DNA from: Rheinheimera mesophila
GTDB lineage: Bacteria; Pseudomonadota; Gammaproteobacteria; Enterobacterales; Alteromonadaceae
Direction: 5' to 3'
Assembly: GCF_000986865.1 (NCBI RefSeq)
Contig: NZ_LAVS01000004.1
Span: forward strand, 62,001 to 126,000
Length of the DNA stretch: 64,000 nucleotides
Below the pieces are notes generated by a model. The model did no database searches and had not been told where the DNA came from. It saw nothing but the letters and a program-made list of their open reading frames with translations. Of this stretch, positions 36,863 through 45,114 are shown one piece after another (positions within the stretch are counted from its first letter, which is position 1; every line of letters begins with the position of its first letter). The position numbers and the translations under genes are program-made.

Positions 36863-37570
36863 ATGACCTTAACACTGGTGTTTGAACATGCTGATTTTCT
36901 GGTCCTGGATAAACCGTCCGGCTTGAGCTTTCATTCCGAGTTTGAACCCGGTGTGGTGGCTTTGGCTGAAGCTCAGTTTGGCCTGAAGCTGTATGCGGTG
37001 CATCGGCTGGACAAAGGCACGTCCGGTTTATTGCTGCTGGCGAAAAGCAGTGAAGCGGCAGCGAAGTTGGCTGAATTGTTTCAGCAGCAACAGATCCAAA
37101 AGTTTTATCTGGCGCTGACCGATCAAAAACCGAAGAAAAAACAAGGTTGGGTCAAAGGCGATATGGTGCAGGCGCGCCGCTCGGCCTGGAAGCTGACGGG
37201 GGCTTTAACCAATCCTGCGGTCAGTTATTTTGTCTCGGCGTTTTACGATGTGGCAGGACGCAGAGCTTTTCTGGTCAAGCCTTTTACTGGTAAAACCCAT
37301 CAGGTACGGGTGGCGTTAAAAAGTGTCAGCGCTGCCATTTTAGGTGATGAGTTATACCAGGGTAGCGCCGCCGATCGTCTCTATCTGCATGCCTATGCCT
37401 TGTATTTTAGCTGGGAGGGGGCGCAAATTAAGCTGGTATTGCCGCCTTCTGCTGGCCAGGAGTTTTTGACTGAGTCGCTGCAACAGTATCTCAATCAGAA
37501 TTGGGCAGACCCTGCTGTACTGGATTGGCCTTCGTATCAAAAACCTACGACTTCTAAGAGCCTGGATTAA
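36863..37570 (+). CDS. RluA-type RNA pseudouridine synthase (TIGR01621-like)
   Basis: The 235-residue enzyme isomerises uridine in RNA. It has FLVLDKPSGLSFHSE, the catalytic motif HRLDKGTSGLLLLA (Asp is the nucleophile), and KPFTGKTHQVRVALKS. There is no S4 domain, which fits the small RluA-like TIGR01621 group whose RNA target is not known to me. Its start immediately follows the kdsB stop, so it is probably read with the lipid A/Kdo genes. Confidence 0.85.
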   Translation: MTLTLVFEHADFLVLDKPSGLSFHSEFEPGVVALAEAQFGLKLYAVHRLDKGTSGLLLLAKSSEAAAKLAELFQQQQIQKFYLALTDQKPKKKQGWVKGDMVQARRSAWKLTGALTNPAVSYFVSAFYDVAGRRAFLVKPFTGKTHQVRVALKSVSAAILGDELYQGSAADRLYLHAYALYFSWEGAQIKLVLPPSAGQEFLTESLQQYLNQNWADPAVLDWPSYQKPTTSKSLD

Positions 37571-37583
37571 AAGAGTATTTAAC

Positions 37584-38372
37584 GTGTCCGATTATTTATT
37601 ACGTTTCGCCGGCATAGGCCGCTTGTATGGCAGCAAAGCGCTGGACGCCTTTCAGAATGCTCATGTCTGTGTGGTCGGCATAGGTGGTGTGGGTAGCTGG
37701 GCTGCTGAAGCTTTGGCGCGCTCCGGTATAGGCGAAATTACTCTGATTGATTTAGATGATATTTGCATCAGCAATACCAACAGGCAACTGCATGCGTTAT
37801 CGGACAGCATAGGCAAAGACAAAGTAGCGGTAATGGCTGAACGTATTAAAGCCATTAATCCGGAGTGCAAAGTGCATCAGGTGGAAGATTTTGTCAGCCA
37901 TGACAATTTATTTGAGCTGATAAGCACCGATTTTGACTATGTGGTGGATTGCATTGATTCGATTAAAGCCAAAGTGGCGCTGATCGCCCACTGCAAACGC
38001 AATAAAATTGCGATAGTCACAGTAGGTGGTGCGGGCGGGCAGGTGGATCCGACGCAAATTCAGCTCGCTGATTTAAGCCAGACTGTGTATGACCCTCTGT
38101 TATCCAAAGTGCGTAACACCCTGCGCCGTGACTACAACTACAGCCGCAACCCGAAACGGCGTTTTGGTATAGATGCGGTCTATTCAACCGAGCAGTTGGT
38201 CTATCCAAAAGGCGATGGCACTGTTTGTCAGACCAAACCTGAATTTGATGGCCCTATGCGTTTAGATTGCAGCGGTGGTTTTGGTGCAGTCACAGTAGTG
38301 ACAGGCTCTTTTGCTTTTGTGGCTGTCTCCAGAGTACTTAAAAAACTCGCTGAAAAAGCGAATAAAGCCTGA
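37584..38372 (+). CDS. tcdA: tRNA threonylcarbamoyladenosine dehydratase TcdA (CsdL)
   Basis: TcdA is an E1-like enzyme that uses ATP to cyclise t6A37 in tRNA to ct6A. The 262-residue protein starts at GTG and has RFAGIGRLYGSKALDAF, the nucleotide-binding VVGIGGVGSWAAEALARSG and IDLDDICISNTNRQ, and the C-terminal GSFAFVAVSRVL. It converges on csdE and csdA, whose products supply sulfur to CsdL in E. coli, so the three genes form a functional set split over two strands. Confidence 0.95.
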   Translation: MSDYLLRFAGIGRLYGSKALDAFQNAHVCVVGIGGVGSWAAEALARSGIGEITLIDLDDICISNTNRQLHALSDSIGKDKVAVMAERIKAINPECKVHQVEDFVSHDNLFELISTDFDYVVDCIDSIKAKVALIAHCKRNKIAIVTVGGAGGQVDPTQIQLADLSQTVYDPLLSKVRNTLRRDYNYSRNPKRRFGIDAVYSTEQLVYPKGDGTVCQTKPEFDGPMRLDCSGGFGAVTVVTGSFAFVAVSRVLKKLAEKANKA

Positions 38373-38423
38373 TAATTCGGGCTCCTATAGAGCAGCGAGC
38401 GCCATGGATGGCGGCGAATAAAA

Positions 38424-38864
38424 TCACATAACGGCTTTTATTTTATTTAGTACAGCCTGCAAACCATTGCTGCGCGACTGACTGATGTTTTGTTGTAGCT
38501 GTAATTCGCTCAGTAATAACTCAGGTTTCGCGTGCGCCAATTCTTCCGCTTTCAGTCCATTTAACTGCACTAACAGCAGAATAATCAGCCCTTTAACAAT
38601 ACGGGCATCACTGTCAAAAGCCCAAAAGTGCTGATTTGTCACTGGATCCTGATAATGCAGCAGCCAGGCTTTGCTTTCACAACCCTGTACTAAAAATTCA
38701 TCCCTGTGCCATTCACTGTCAAAAGCCGGTAGCTCTTTGCCCAGCGTCATTAAAATCCGGTATTTACTTTGCCAATCTTTCAACTGGCGTAACTGTGGCA
38801 GTTGATTGTCGTAAATAGTTTTCAGCGCAGTGGCGGTTTCTGTAAAGATATCTGGTCGGATCAT
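38424..38864 (-). CDS. csdE: SufE-like sulfur acceptor CsdE
   Basis: CsdE accepts persulfide sulfur from the desulfurase CsdA. The 146-residue protein has the SufE/CsdE pattern LKDWQSKYRILMTLGKELPA and the acceptor Cys in VQGCESKAWL (near residue 80). Its ATG overlaps the csdA stop by 4 bases, so the pair is co-translated. The partner TcdA gene lies convergently just beyond its end. Confidence 0.92.
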   Translation of the reverse strand: MIRPDIFTETATALKTIYDNQLPQLRQLKDWQSKYRILMTLGKELPAFDSEWHRDEFLVQGCESKAWLLHYQDPVTNQHFWAFDSDARIVKGLIILLLVQLNGLKAEELAHAKPELLLSELQLQQNISQSRSNGLQAVLNKIKAVM

Positions 38865-40075
38865 TCAGCAAATAACTCCACTGCTGTAGCTAAAGCGGTC
38901 AAAGTTCGGTCAACTTCATCGAAACTGTTGTAACAGGCGAATGAGAAGCGTACAGAACCCTTGACATTCAGAGCCTGAAATAGCGGCATAGCGCAATGAG
39001 TTCCGGCCCGGACTGCGATTTTTTGCTGGTCGAGCAAGGTGGCGAGGTCGGCAGGGTGCTCATTTTTCAGGTTGAGTGCCACAATTCCTGCGTTAGTTGT
39101 CGGACCAGATAATAGCTCCAGAGCCGGAATCTGCTGGCAACCGGCATAAAATCGCTGCACAAGAGCAGTTTTATGCTGCTGCATAGCTGTTAAATCCTGC
39201 TGTTGTAGCCATAAAATAGCGGCAGCAAGGCCGATAGCGCCTGCCATATTGGGGGTGCCTGCTTCTAATCTGTAGGGTAAATCATTCCAGCTACTGTGAG
39301 AGAAACAGACGGTTTTAATCATCTCGCCACCGCCCAGCAGTGGCCGCAGCAGCTCTAAATACTTGGTTTTGCCATACAACACACCAATACCCGTTGGGCC
39401 ATACAGCTTATGGCCGGAGAACAGATAAAAATCGACATCCAGCGCTTGTACGTCCACTGTCTCCCAGACAATGCCCTGAGCACCATCCAGCACCACTATG
39501 GCACCTGCGGCCTTGGCCAGACGTACTATCTCTGCTACAGGCTGAATATGGCCCAAAGCATTGGAGACATGGCTGATACTGACTACTTTGGGTTTGAGCT
39601 TAAGTAATTCTTCAAAAGCAGTGAGGTCAAAACGATGGTCGGCTGTTAAGGGCACTCTATCCAAGGTCACACCAAAAGGCAGGGCATGAATGTGCCAGGG
39701 CACAATATTGGCATGATGTTCCATAGATGAAATTAATACCCGGTCGCCGGGCTGTAACACAGGCCCCATCATGCCAAACACCAGTTGATTAAAACCTGCT
39801 GTAGTGCCACTGGTCCAGATGATTTCATGCGAAAAACGGGCATTGAGAAACTGAGCTACTGTGCTTCTGGCGGCTTCAAAGGCTGCTGTGGCTTGTTGAC
39901 TTAAACCATGGGCAGAGCGGTGCACATTGCTGTTTTGTTGGCTGTAAAACAGGTTCATTGCATCTAAAACGACTTGGGGTTTATGCAAAGTGGCCGCATT
40001 ATCCAGATAAATCCAATCAGGATGGGCGCTAAAAAACGGGAATTGTTGCCGTAAAGCGGATAAATTGAAGTTCAC
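38861..40075 (-). CDS. csdA: Cysteine desulfurase CsdA
   Basis: This PLP enzyme releases sulfur from cysteine as a persulfide. Family marks are YLDNAAT, SSMEHHANIVPWH, the PLP lysine in FSGHKLYGPTG and the active cysteine in RAGTHCAMPLF. I prefer the GTG at 40075, giving MNFNLSALRQQFPF, which aligns with the E. coli CsdA start; TTG at 40084 is three codons upstream and neither has a strong ribosome site. It could be called SufS-like, but adjacency to csdE and tcdA favours CsdA. The gltA terminator lies directly upstream. Confidence 0.9.
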   Translation of the reverse strand: MNFNLSALRQQFPFFSAHPDWIYLDNAATLHKPQVVLDAMNLFYSQQNSNVHRSAHGLSQQATAAFEAARSTVAQFLNARFSHEIIWTSGTTAGFNQLVFGMMGPVLQPGDRVLISSMEHHANIVPWHIHALPFGVTLDRVPLTADHRFDLTAFEELLKLKPKVVSISHVSNALGHIQPVAEIVRLAKAAGAIVVLDGAQGIVWETVDVQALDVDFYLFSGHKLYGPTGIGVLYGKTKYLELLRPLLGGGEMIKTVCFSHSSWNDLPYRLEAGTPNMAGAIGLAAAILWLQQQDLTAMQQHKTALVQRFYAGCQQIPALELLSGPTTNAGIVALNLKNEHPADLATLLDQQKIAVRAGTHCAMPLFQALNVKGSVRFSFACYNSFDEVDRTLTALATAVELFAE

Positions 40076-40092
40076 GATGGCCAACCGGGCAG

Positions 40093-40125
40093 AAAAAACG
40101 AGGCCGGATCATAACATCCGGCCTC
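40093..40125 (-). terminator. Rho-independent terminator after gltA
   Basis: On the minus strand GAGGCCGGAT and ATCCGGCCTC (10-bp stem, 6-base loop) are followed by GTTTTTTC. It ends the gltA transcript just before csdA. Confidence 0.88.
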
Positions 40126-40134
40126 AGTAGCTGG

Positions 40135-41412
40135 TTAGGCTTTTTTGTAGTCGCGCTTGGTGTAACCGGTGTACAACTGACGCGGACGACCAATTTTGTG
40201 GCCTTTGTCGGACAACATTTCGTCCCAGTGCGAGATCCAACCGACCGTACGTGACATGGCGAAAATCACCGTAAACATACTGGTTGGAATACCAATGGCT
40301 TTTAAAATGATACCTGAGTAGAAATCCACGTTTGGATAGAGTTTCTTCTCGATGAAGTATGGGTCTGACAGCGCAATACGCTCAAGCTCCATCGCCACAT
40401 CCAGCAGAGGATCTTTAATGTTCAGCTCTTTTAACACTTCGTGGCAGGTTTCACGCATCACCTTGGCACGAGGGTCAAAGTTTTTGTAGACGCGGTGGCC
40501 AAAGCCCATCAGACGGAAACTGTCGTTTTTGTCTTTAGCGCGAGCCACAAATTCAGGAATACGCTCTACAGAGCCGATTTCCTGCAGCATTTTTAAACAG
40601 GCTTCATTGGCGCCACCATGTGCAGGGCCCCATAAAGAAGCCACACCTGCAGCGATACAAGCGTATGGGTTAGCGCCTGAAGAGCCGGCTAAACGCACTG
40701 TAGAGGTCGACGCGTTTTGCTCATGGTCCGCGTGCAGCATAAAAATGCGGTCCATAGCTTTGGCAAGAATTGGACTGACTTTGTAATCTTCGGCTGGCAC
40801 AGAGAACATCATATGCAGGAAGTTTTCTGCATAAGTTAAGTCATTGCGCGGATACACAAAAGGCTGACCTACAGTGTATTTATACGCCATGGCAGAGATG
40901 GTAGGTAACTTGGCAATTAAGCGGTGAGCACTGCGTTTACGCTGCTCCGGGTCGTTAATATCCAGGTCTGAATGGTAAAAGGAAGACAAAGCGCCAACCA
41001 CACCACAAAGCATCGCCATAGGGTGAGCGTCAACACGGAAGCCCTGGAAGAATGAGGCAATTTTTTCATGCACCATGGTATGGCGTGTGATAGTATGCAC
41101 AAAGTCGTCGTACTGAGTTTTGGTGGGTAACTCGCCTTCCAGCAACAGGTAACAGGTTTCCAGATAATCTGAATGCTCTGCTAACTGCTCAATTGGGTAA
41201 CCCCGGTGTAACAACACGCCATTATCACCATCGATGTAGGTGATTTTTGATTCGCACGAACCCGTAGCCATAAAGCCCGGATCGAAGGTGAAGTATCCTT
41301 GCTGACCTAAAGCACGAACATCAATAACATCAGTGCCTGCAGTGCCAGAATAGATAGGAAGTTCAAATGGTGCCTGTCCTTCGATCTGCACGACAGCTTT
41401 TTTATCTGCCAT
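40135..41412 (-). CDS. gltA: Type II citrate synthase
   Basis: The 425-residue hexameric-type enzyme condenses oxaloacetate and acetyl-CoA. It contains [21 protein letters not shown], the active-site [18 protein letters not shown] and the late [19 protein letters not shown] with the catalytic Asp/Arg region. Length matches E. coli GltA (427). It is transcribed divergently from sdhCDAB across a 370-base control region, as in many gammaproteobacteria, so the start of the TCA cycle and its later steps share one regulatory gap. Confidence 0.97.
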   Translation of the reverse strand: MADKKAVVQIEGQAPFELPIYSGTAGTDVIDVRALGQQGYFTFDPGFMATGSCESKITYIDGDNGVLLHRGYPIEQLAEHSDYLETCYLLLEGELPTKTQYDDFVHTITRHTMVHEKIASFFQGFRVDAHPMAMLCGVVGALSSFYHSDLDINDPEQRKRSAHRLIAKLPTISAMAYKYTVGQPFVYPRNDLTYAENFLHMMFSVPAEDYKVSPILAKAMDRIFMLHADHEQNASTSTVRLAGSSGANPYACIAAGVASLWGPAHGGANEACLKMLQEIGSVERIPEFVARAKDKNDSFRLMGFGHRVYKNFDPRAKVMRETCHEVLKELNIKDPLLDVAMELERIALSDPYFIEKKLYPNVDFYSGIILKAIGIPTSMFTVIFAMSRTVGWISHWDEMLSDKGHKIGRPRQLYTGYTKRDYKKA

Positions 41413-41458
41413 TGGATTTCTCCTGTTGTTTTAATTGGGTTAAACCTTCATCGCACCT

Positions 41459-41489
41459 ATTCTAACGTCAAGTGCCGCCTAAAAGTCAA
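41459..41489 (-). promoter_or_regulatory. Possible gltA promoter
   Basis: On the minus strand TTGACT (41489-41484) and TTAGAA/TAGAAT (41465-41459) are separated by 18-19 bases, about 50 bases before the gltA start. A fair sigma-70 match with long spacing. Confidence 0.35.
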
Positions 41490-41598
41490 TTTTAATGCGT
41501 GATTGCATAATAAGTATTCGACTCTGGTCGTATTGTGCTCAAAACAGAATGCTGTACTCTTCTTTACGCAGAAATTCGATAACCAAATCAAACATAAA

Positions 41599-41627
41599 TT
41601 GTAATCCGAAGTAGTGAATTATATACT
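41599..41627 (+). promoter_or_regulatory. Probable sdhC promoter
   Basis: TTGTAA (41599-41604) and TATACT (41622-41627) have the optimal 17-base spacing. Transcription would start near 41634, leaving a leader of about 150 bases before sdhC. Confidence 0.6.
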
Positions 41628-41782
41628 GTCGCGGGTTTTAAACCTGTTCAGCGTTTGATCGATAAAAAAACAGGCTGAACCACAACGAGCTATAGCCTGT
41701 ATATCCATTGGGCGTTGACTGATTAATCAGCAACACATAATGACAACAAAGCTCTATAAAGAGCGTCGATGGGCAAGAAACT

Positions 41783-42160
41783 GTGAAAAAGCAAAGACCT
41801 GTAAATCTAGACCTTACAACAATATCTTTTCCTGCTCCTGCGTTAGCGTCGATCCTGCACCGCGTAACTGGCGTCGCCATGTTTTTCGCGCTGGTGTTTG
41901 TGATCTGGGCTTGGGCAGTGTCTTTGTCTTCTGCGGAAGGCTTTGAGCAAGTGAAACTGGTATTACAATCCTTCATCGCCAAGTTTATCGCCTGGGGTAC
42001 TATCACAGTGTTGCTGTATCACATGTTAGGTGGCATTCGTCACTTGATTATGGACATGGGCCACTGGGAAGAACTGAAGTCTGGTAAAACCAGCGCAGTC
42101 GTGACTATCGTGCTGTGGATTGTATTAGCTGTTTTAGCAGGAGTTTGGTTATGGTTCTGA
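41783..42160 (+). CDS. sdhC: Succinate dehydrogenase cytochrome b556 subunit
   Basis: SdhC is a membrane anchor that helps bind heme b and ubiquinone in complex II. The 125-residue protein starts at GTG with the typical MKKQRPVNLDLTTI. It has SILHRVTGVAMFF, three TMs and the heme histidine region LGGIRHLIMDMGH. Its end overlaps sdhD by 10 bases. Confidence 0.95.
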   Translation: MKKQRPVNLDLTTISFPAPALASILHRVTGVAMFFALVFVIWAWAVSLSSAEGFEQVKLVLQSFIAKFIAWGTITVLLYHMLGGIRHLIMDMGHWEELKSGKTSAVVTIVLWIVLAVLAGVWLWF

Positions 42161-42498
42161 ATCAAGCCAGTTTAAAGCGTGACGGTGTCCAGGACTACGT
42201 CTCGTTACGTGCCACAGCAGTTATTCTGACGCTGTACACTCTGTTTATTCTGGGATTTTTCCTGGTTACTCCTGAAGTAACCTACGATGTCTGGAAATCA
42301 CTGTTTTCCAGTCTGCTGATGAAAGCCTTCACTTTATTAGCCTTAGTTTGTATCGCGGTACATACCAAAATCGGTCTGTGGCAGGTATTAACTGACTACG
42401 TCAAAAACGCAGCCTTGCGTGGCGTTTTACAGTTCCTGTTGTACACCTTAGCGTTTGGTTATGTGGCTGTTGGTCTCTTTGTTCTGTGGGGTGTTTAA
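42151..42498 (+). CDS. sdhD: Succinate dehydrogenase membrane anchor subunit
   Basis: The 115-residue second anchor starts at the ATG at 42151, preceded by AGGAG and overlapping sdhC; upstream in-frame codons belong to sdhC. It has three TMs and the heme-ligand stretch AVHTKIGLWQVLTDYV. sdhA starts (GTG) at the next base after its stop. Confidence 0.93.
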   Translation: MVLNQASLKRDGVQDYVSLRATAVILTLYTLFILGFFLVTPEVTYDVWKSLFSSLLMKAFTLLALVCIAVHTKIGLWQVLTDYVKNAALRGVLQFLLYTLAFGYVAVGLFVLWGV

Positions 42499-44271
42499 GT
42501 GAATATTCCAGTACGCGAATTTGATGCCGTAGTAATAGGCGCAGGTGGTGCAGGTATGCGTGCCGCTCTGCAAATTACTGAATCAGGTTTAACCTGTGCT
42601 TTGTTATCCAAAGTATTCCCAACCCGTTCTCACACCGTATCTGCGCAAGGTGGTATCACTGTTGCGTTAGGTAACTCTCACCCGGACAACTGGGAATGGC
42701 ACATGTTTGATACCGTCAAAGGCTCCGACTATATCGGTGATCAGGACGCTATCGAGTACATGTGTAAAACTGGTCCTGAAGCCATTACTGAATTGGAAAA
42801 CATGGGCTTACCTTTCTCTCGTTTTGAGAACGGTCGTGTCTATCAGCGTCCTTTTGGTGGTCAGTCGAAAAACTTTGGCGGCGAACAGGCTGCCCGTACT
42901 GCAGCCGCTGCAGACCGTACCGGTCATGCCTTATTGCATCTGCTGTACCAACAAAACGTCAAAAACAAAACTCAGGTGTTTTCTGAGTGGTACGCTTTAG
43001 ATTTGGTGAAAAACCAGGACGGCGCTGTCGTCGGTTGTACTGCTATTGAAATTGAAACCGGTCAAATTGTTTACTTCAAATCCCGTGCTGTAGTTCTGGC
43101 GACTGGTGGTGCAGGTCGTATTTATGCCTCAACCACCAACGCACACATCAACACCGGTGACGGTGTAGGTATGGCACTGCGTGCCGGTGTGCCGCTGCAG
43201 GATATGGAAATGTGGCAATTCCACCCGACAGGTATTGCAGGTGCCGGTACGCTGGTGACCGAAGGCTGTCGTGGTGAAGGTGGCTATTTATTAAATAAAG
43301 ACGGCGAGCGTTTCATGGAGCGTTATGCGCCAAATGCTAAAGACTTAGCGGGTCGCGACGTTGTCGCTCGTTCTATGATGACCGAAATCCGTGAAGGCCG
43401 TGGTTGTGATGGTCCATGGGGCCCACACATCAAACTGAAACTGGACCACTTAGGTGCTGAAGTTTTAGAAAGCCGTTTACCTGGTGTCTGTGAACTGTCG
43501 AAGACCTTCGCTCACGTTGATCCGGTGAAAGAGCCTATTCCTGTGATCCCAACCTGTCACTATATGATGGGTGGTATTCCAACCAACGTGCATGGTCAGG
43601 TGATCCATCCGAAAGCGGACGGTTCTGAATCTGTGGTTCCAGGTTTATTCGCTTGTGGTGAAATTGCTTGTGTATCTGTACACGGTGCCAACCGCTTAGG
43701 TGGTAACTCCTTGTTAGACTTAGTGGTATTCGGTCGTGCTACAGGGTTACACCTGGGCGAAGCTCTGGCTGCGACCACTGAATACCGCGCAGCCTCTGAT
43801 TCCGATCTGCAAGCGGCCTTAGCTCGTATTCAGCGCTGGGAAGCAACCAAGCCAGGTCAGGGTGAAGATCCGGTGCAAATCAAAAAAGACTTACAGCAGT
43901 GTATGCAACTGAACTTCTCGGTATTCCGTGAAGGTGCGGCTATGGCTGAAGGTTTAGCTCAGTTAAAAGAAATCCGTGAGCGTCTGAAGTATGCCCGTCT
44001 GGATGACAAGAGCTCAGACTTCAATACCATGCGTATTGAGTGTTTAGAGCTGGATAACCTGATGGAAACCGCGTTCTCTACTGCAGTTGCAGCCAACTAC
44101 AGAACAGAGAGCCGTGGCGCCCACGCTCGTTTTGACTTCCCGGACCGTGATGACGAAAACTGGTTATGCCACAGCGTCTACACGCCTGACACTGAATCTA
44201 TGTTTAAGCGTAAAGTGAATATGGAACCTAAGTTCCGTGAAGCTTTCCCAGCTAAAGCACGTACGTACTAA
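42499..44271 (+). CDS. sdhA: Succinate dehydrogenase flavoprotein subunit
   Basis: SdhA oxidises succinate to fumarate at the cytoplasmic face. The 590-residue protein starts at GTG. It has the FAD-binding [14 protein letters not shown], His45 in [10 protein letters not shown] as the covalent FAD site, [11 protein letters not shown], the catalytic [19 protein letters not shown] and the C-terminal [16 protein letters not shown]. Length equals E. coli SdhA (588). Confidence 0.98.
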   Translation: MNIPVREFDAVVIGAGGAGMRAALQITESGLTCALLSKVFPTRSHTVSAQGGITVALGNSHPDNWEWHMFDTVKGSDYIGDQDAIEYMCKTGPEAITELENMGLPFSRFENGRVYQRPFGGQSKNFGGEQAARTAAAADRTGHALLHLLYQQNVKNKTQVFSEWYALDLVKNQDGAVVGCTAIEIETGQIVYFKSRAVVLATGGAGRIYASTTNAHINTGDGVGMALRAGVPLQDMEMWQFHPTGIAGAGTLVTEGCRGEGGYLLNKDGERFMERYAPNAKDLAGRDVVARSMMTEIREGRGCDGPWGPHIKLKLDHLGAEVLESRLPGVCELSKTFAHVDPVKEPIPVIPTCHYMMGGIPTNVHGQVIHPKADGSESVVPGLFACGEIACVSVHGANRLGGNSLLDLVVFGRATGLHLGEALAATTEYRAASDSDLQAALARIQRWEATKPGQGEDPVQIKKDLQQCMQLNFSVFREGAAMAEGLAQLKEIRERLKYARLDDKSSDFNTMRIECLELDNLMETAFSTAVAANYRTESRGAHARFDFPDRDDENWLCHSVYTPDTESMFKRKVNMEPKFREAFPAKARTY

Positions 44272-44283
44272 GAGGGATGCAGC

Positions 44284-45003
44284 ATGAAGAAGTTAGTATT
44301 CTCTGTCTATCGTTACAACCCTGACGTCGATAAAGCGCCACGTATGCAAGACTACACTCTGGACAATCCAGAGGGTCGTGACATGATGGTGTTAGACGCA
44401 CTGTTGAAATTAAAAGAGCAAGACCCAACCTTATCCTTCCGTCGCAGTTGCCGCGAAGGGGTATGTGGTTCAGATGGTCTGAATATGAACGGTAAAAACG
44501 GTTTAGCCTGCATTACGCCGTTGTCTGCGTTAGGCAAAGGCAAAGGTGGCAAGCTGGTGATCCGTCCGTTACCGGGTTTACCTGTAGTGCGTGACTTAGT
44601 GGTCGATATGACTCAGTTCTACACTCAGTATGAAAAGGTCAAACCTTACCTGATCAACGACGAGTTACCACCAGCAGGTGAGTACCTGCAATCGCCTGAA
44701 GATCGCGAAAAGTTAGATGGCCTGTACGAATGTATTTTATGTGCATGCTGTTCAACCTCTTGCCCATCGTTCTGGTGGAATCCGGATAAATTTATCGGAC
44801 CTGCTGGTTTGTTACACGCCTACCGTTTCTTAGCGGACAGCCGTGATACAGCCACTGAACAGCGTTTAAACGATTTAGATGATGCATTCAGCGTGTTCCG
44901 CTGCCATGGCATCATGAACTGTGTCAACGTATGTCCAAAAGGTTTGAACCCGACCAAAGCCATAGGTCAGATCAAATCTATGCTGTTAAACCGGGCGCTT
45001 TAA
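44284..45003 (+). CDS. sdhB: Succinate dehydrogenase iron-sulfur subunit
   Basis: The 239-residue subunit relays electrons from FAD to quinone. The 2Fe-2S cysteines are in [10 protein letters not shown] and the following LACI. The 4Fe-4S and 3Fe-4S clusters are bound by [16 protein letters not shown] and [17 protein letters not shown]. Its stop codon lies inside a terminator-like hairpin. Confidence 0.98.
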   Translation: MKKLVFSVYRYNPDVDKAPRMQDYTLDNPEGRDMMVLDALLKLKEQDPTLSFRRSCREGVCGSDGLNMNGKNGLACITPLSALGKGKGGKLVIRPLPGLPVVRDLVVDMTQFYTQYEKVKPYLINDELPPAGEYLQSPEDREKLDGLYECILCACCSTSCPSFWWNPDKFIGPAGLLHAYRFLADSRDTATEQRLNDLDDAFSVFRCHGIMNCVNVCPKGLNPTKAIGQIKSMLLNRAL

Positions 45004-45012
45004 GCGCCCTTT
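44993..45012 (+). terminator. Hairpin over the sdhB stop codon
   Basis: GGGCGCTT (44993-45000) and AAGCGCCC (45002-45009) pair around the stop codon and are followed by TTT. The T-run is short, so it may only attenuate transcription between sdhB and sucA. TATAAAAT at 45038-45045 is a possible -10 for sucA. Confidence 0.5.
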
Positions 45013-45114
45013 GTCAGAGCGAAACAGCCCTGATTGGTATAAAATGACGCGCGCTCATATGTATGGGGCGCTTTTTGCTAATTTTTTCCAGGTGCTTCGA
45101 ATAAGGGAAACTAA

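Larger units (their letters stand above)
41413..41782. other. gltA-sdhC divergent control region
   Basis: The 370-base gap holds a good sdhC promoter (41599-41627), a possible gltA promoter (41489-41459) and a sdhC leader of about 150 bases. In that leader CCTGTT and AACAGG (near 41651 and 41680) can pair across a 20-30-base loop. Such long leaders are often small-RNA targets, but I see no specific site. Confidence 0.55.
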
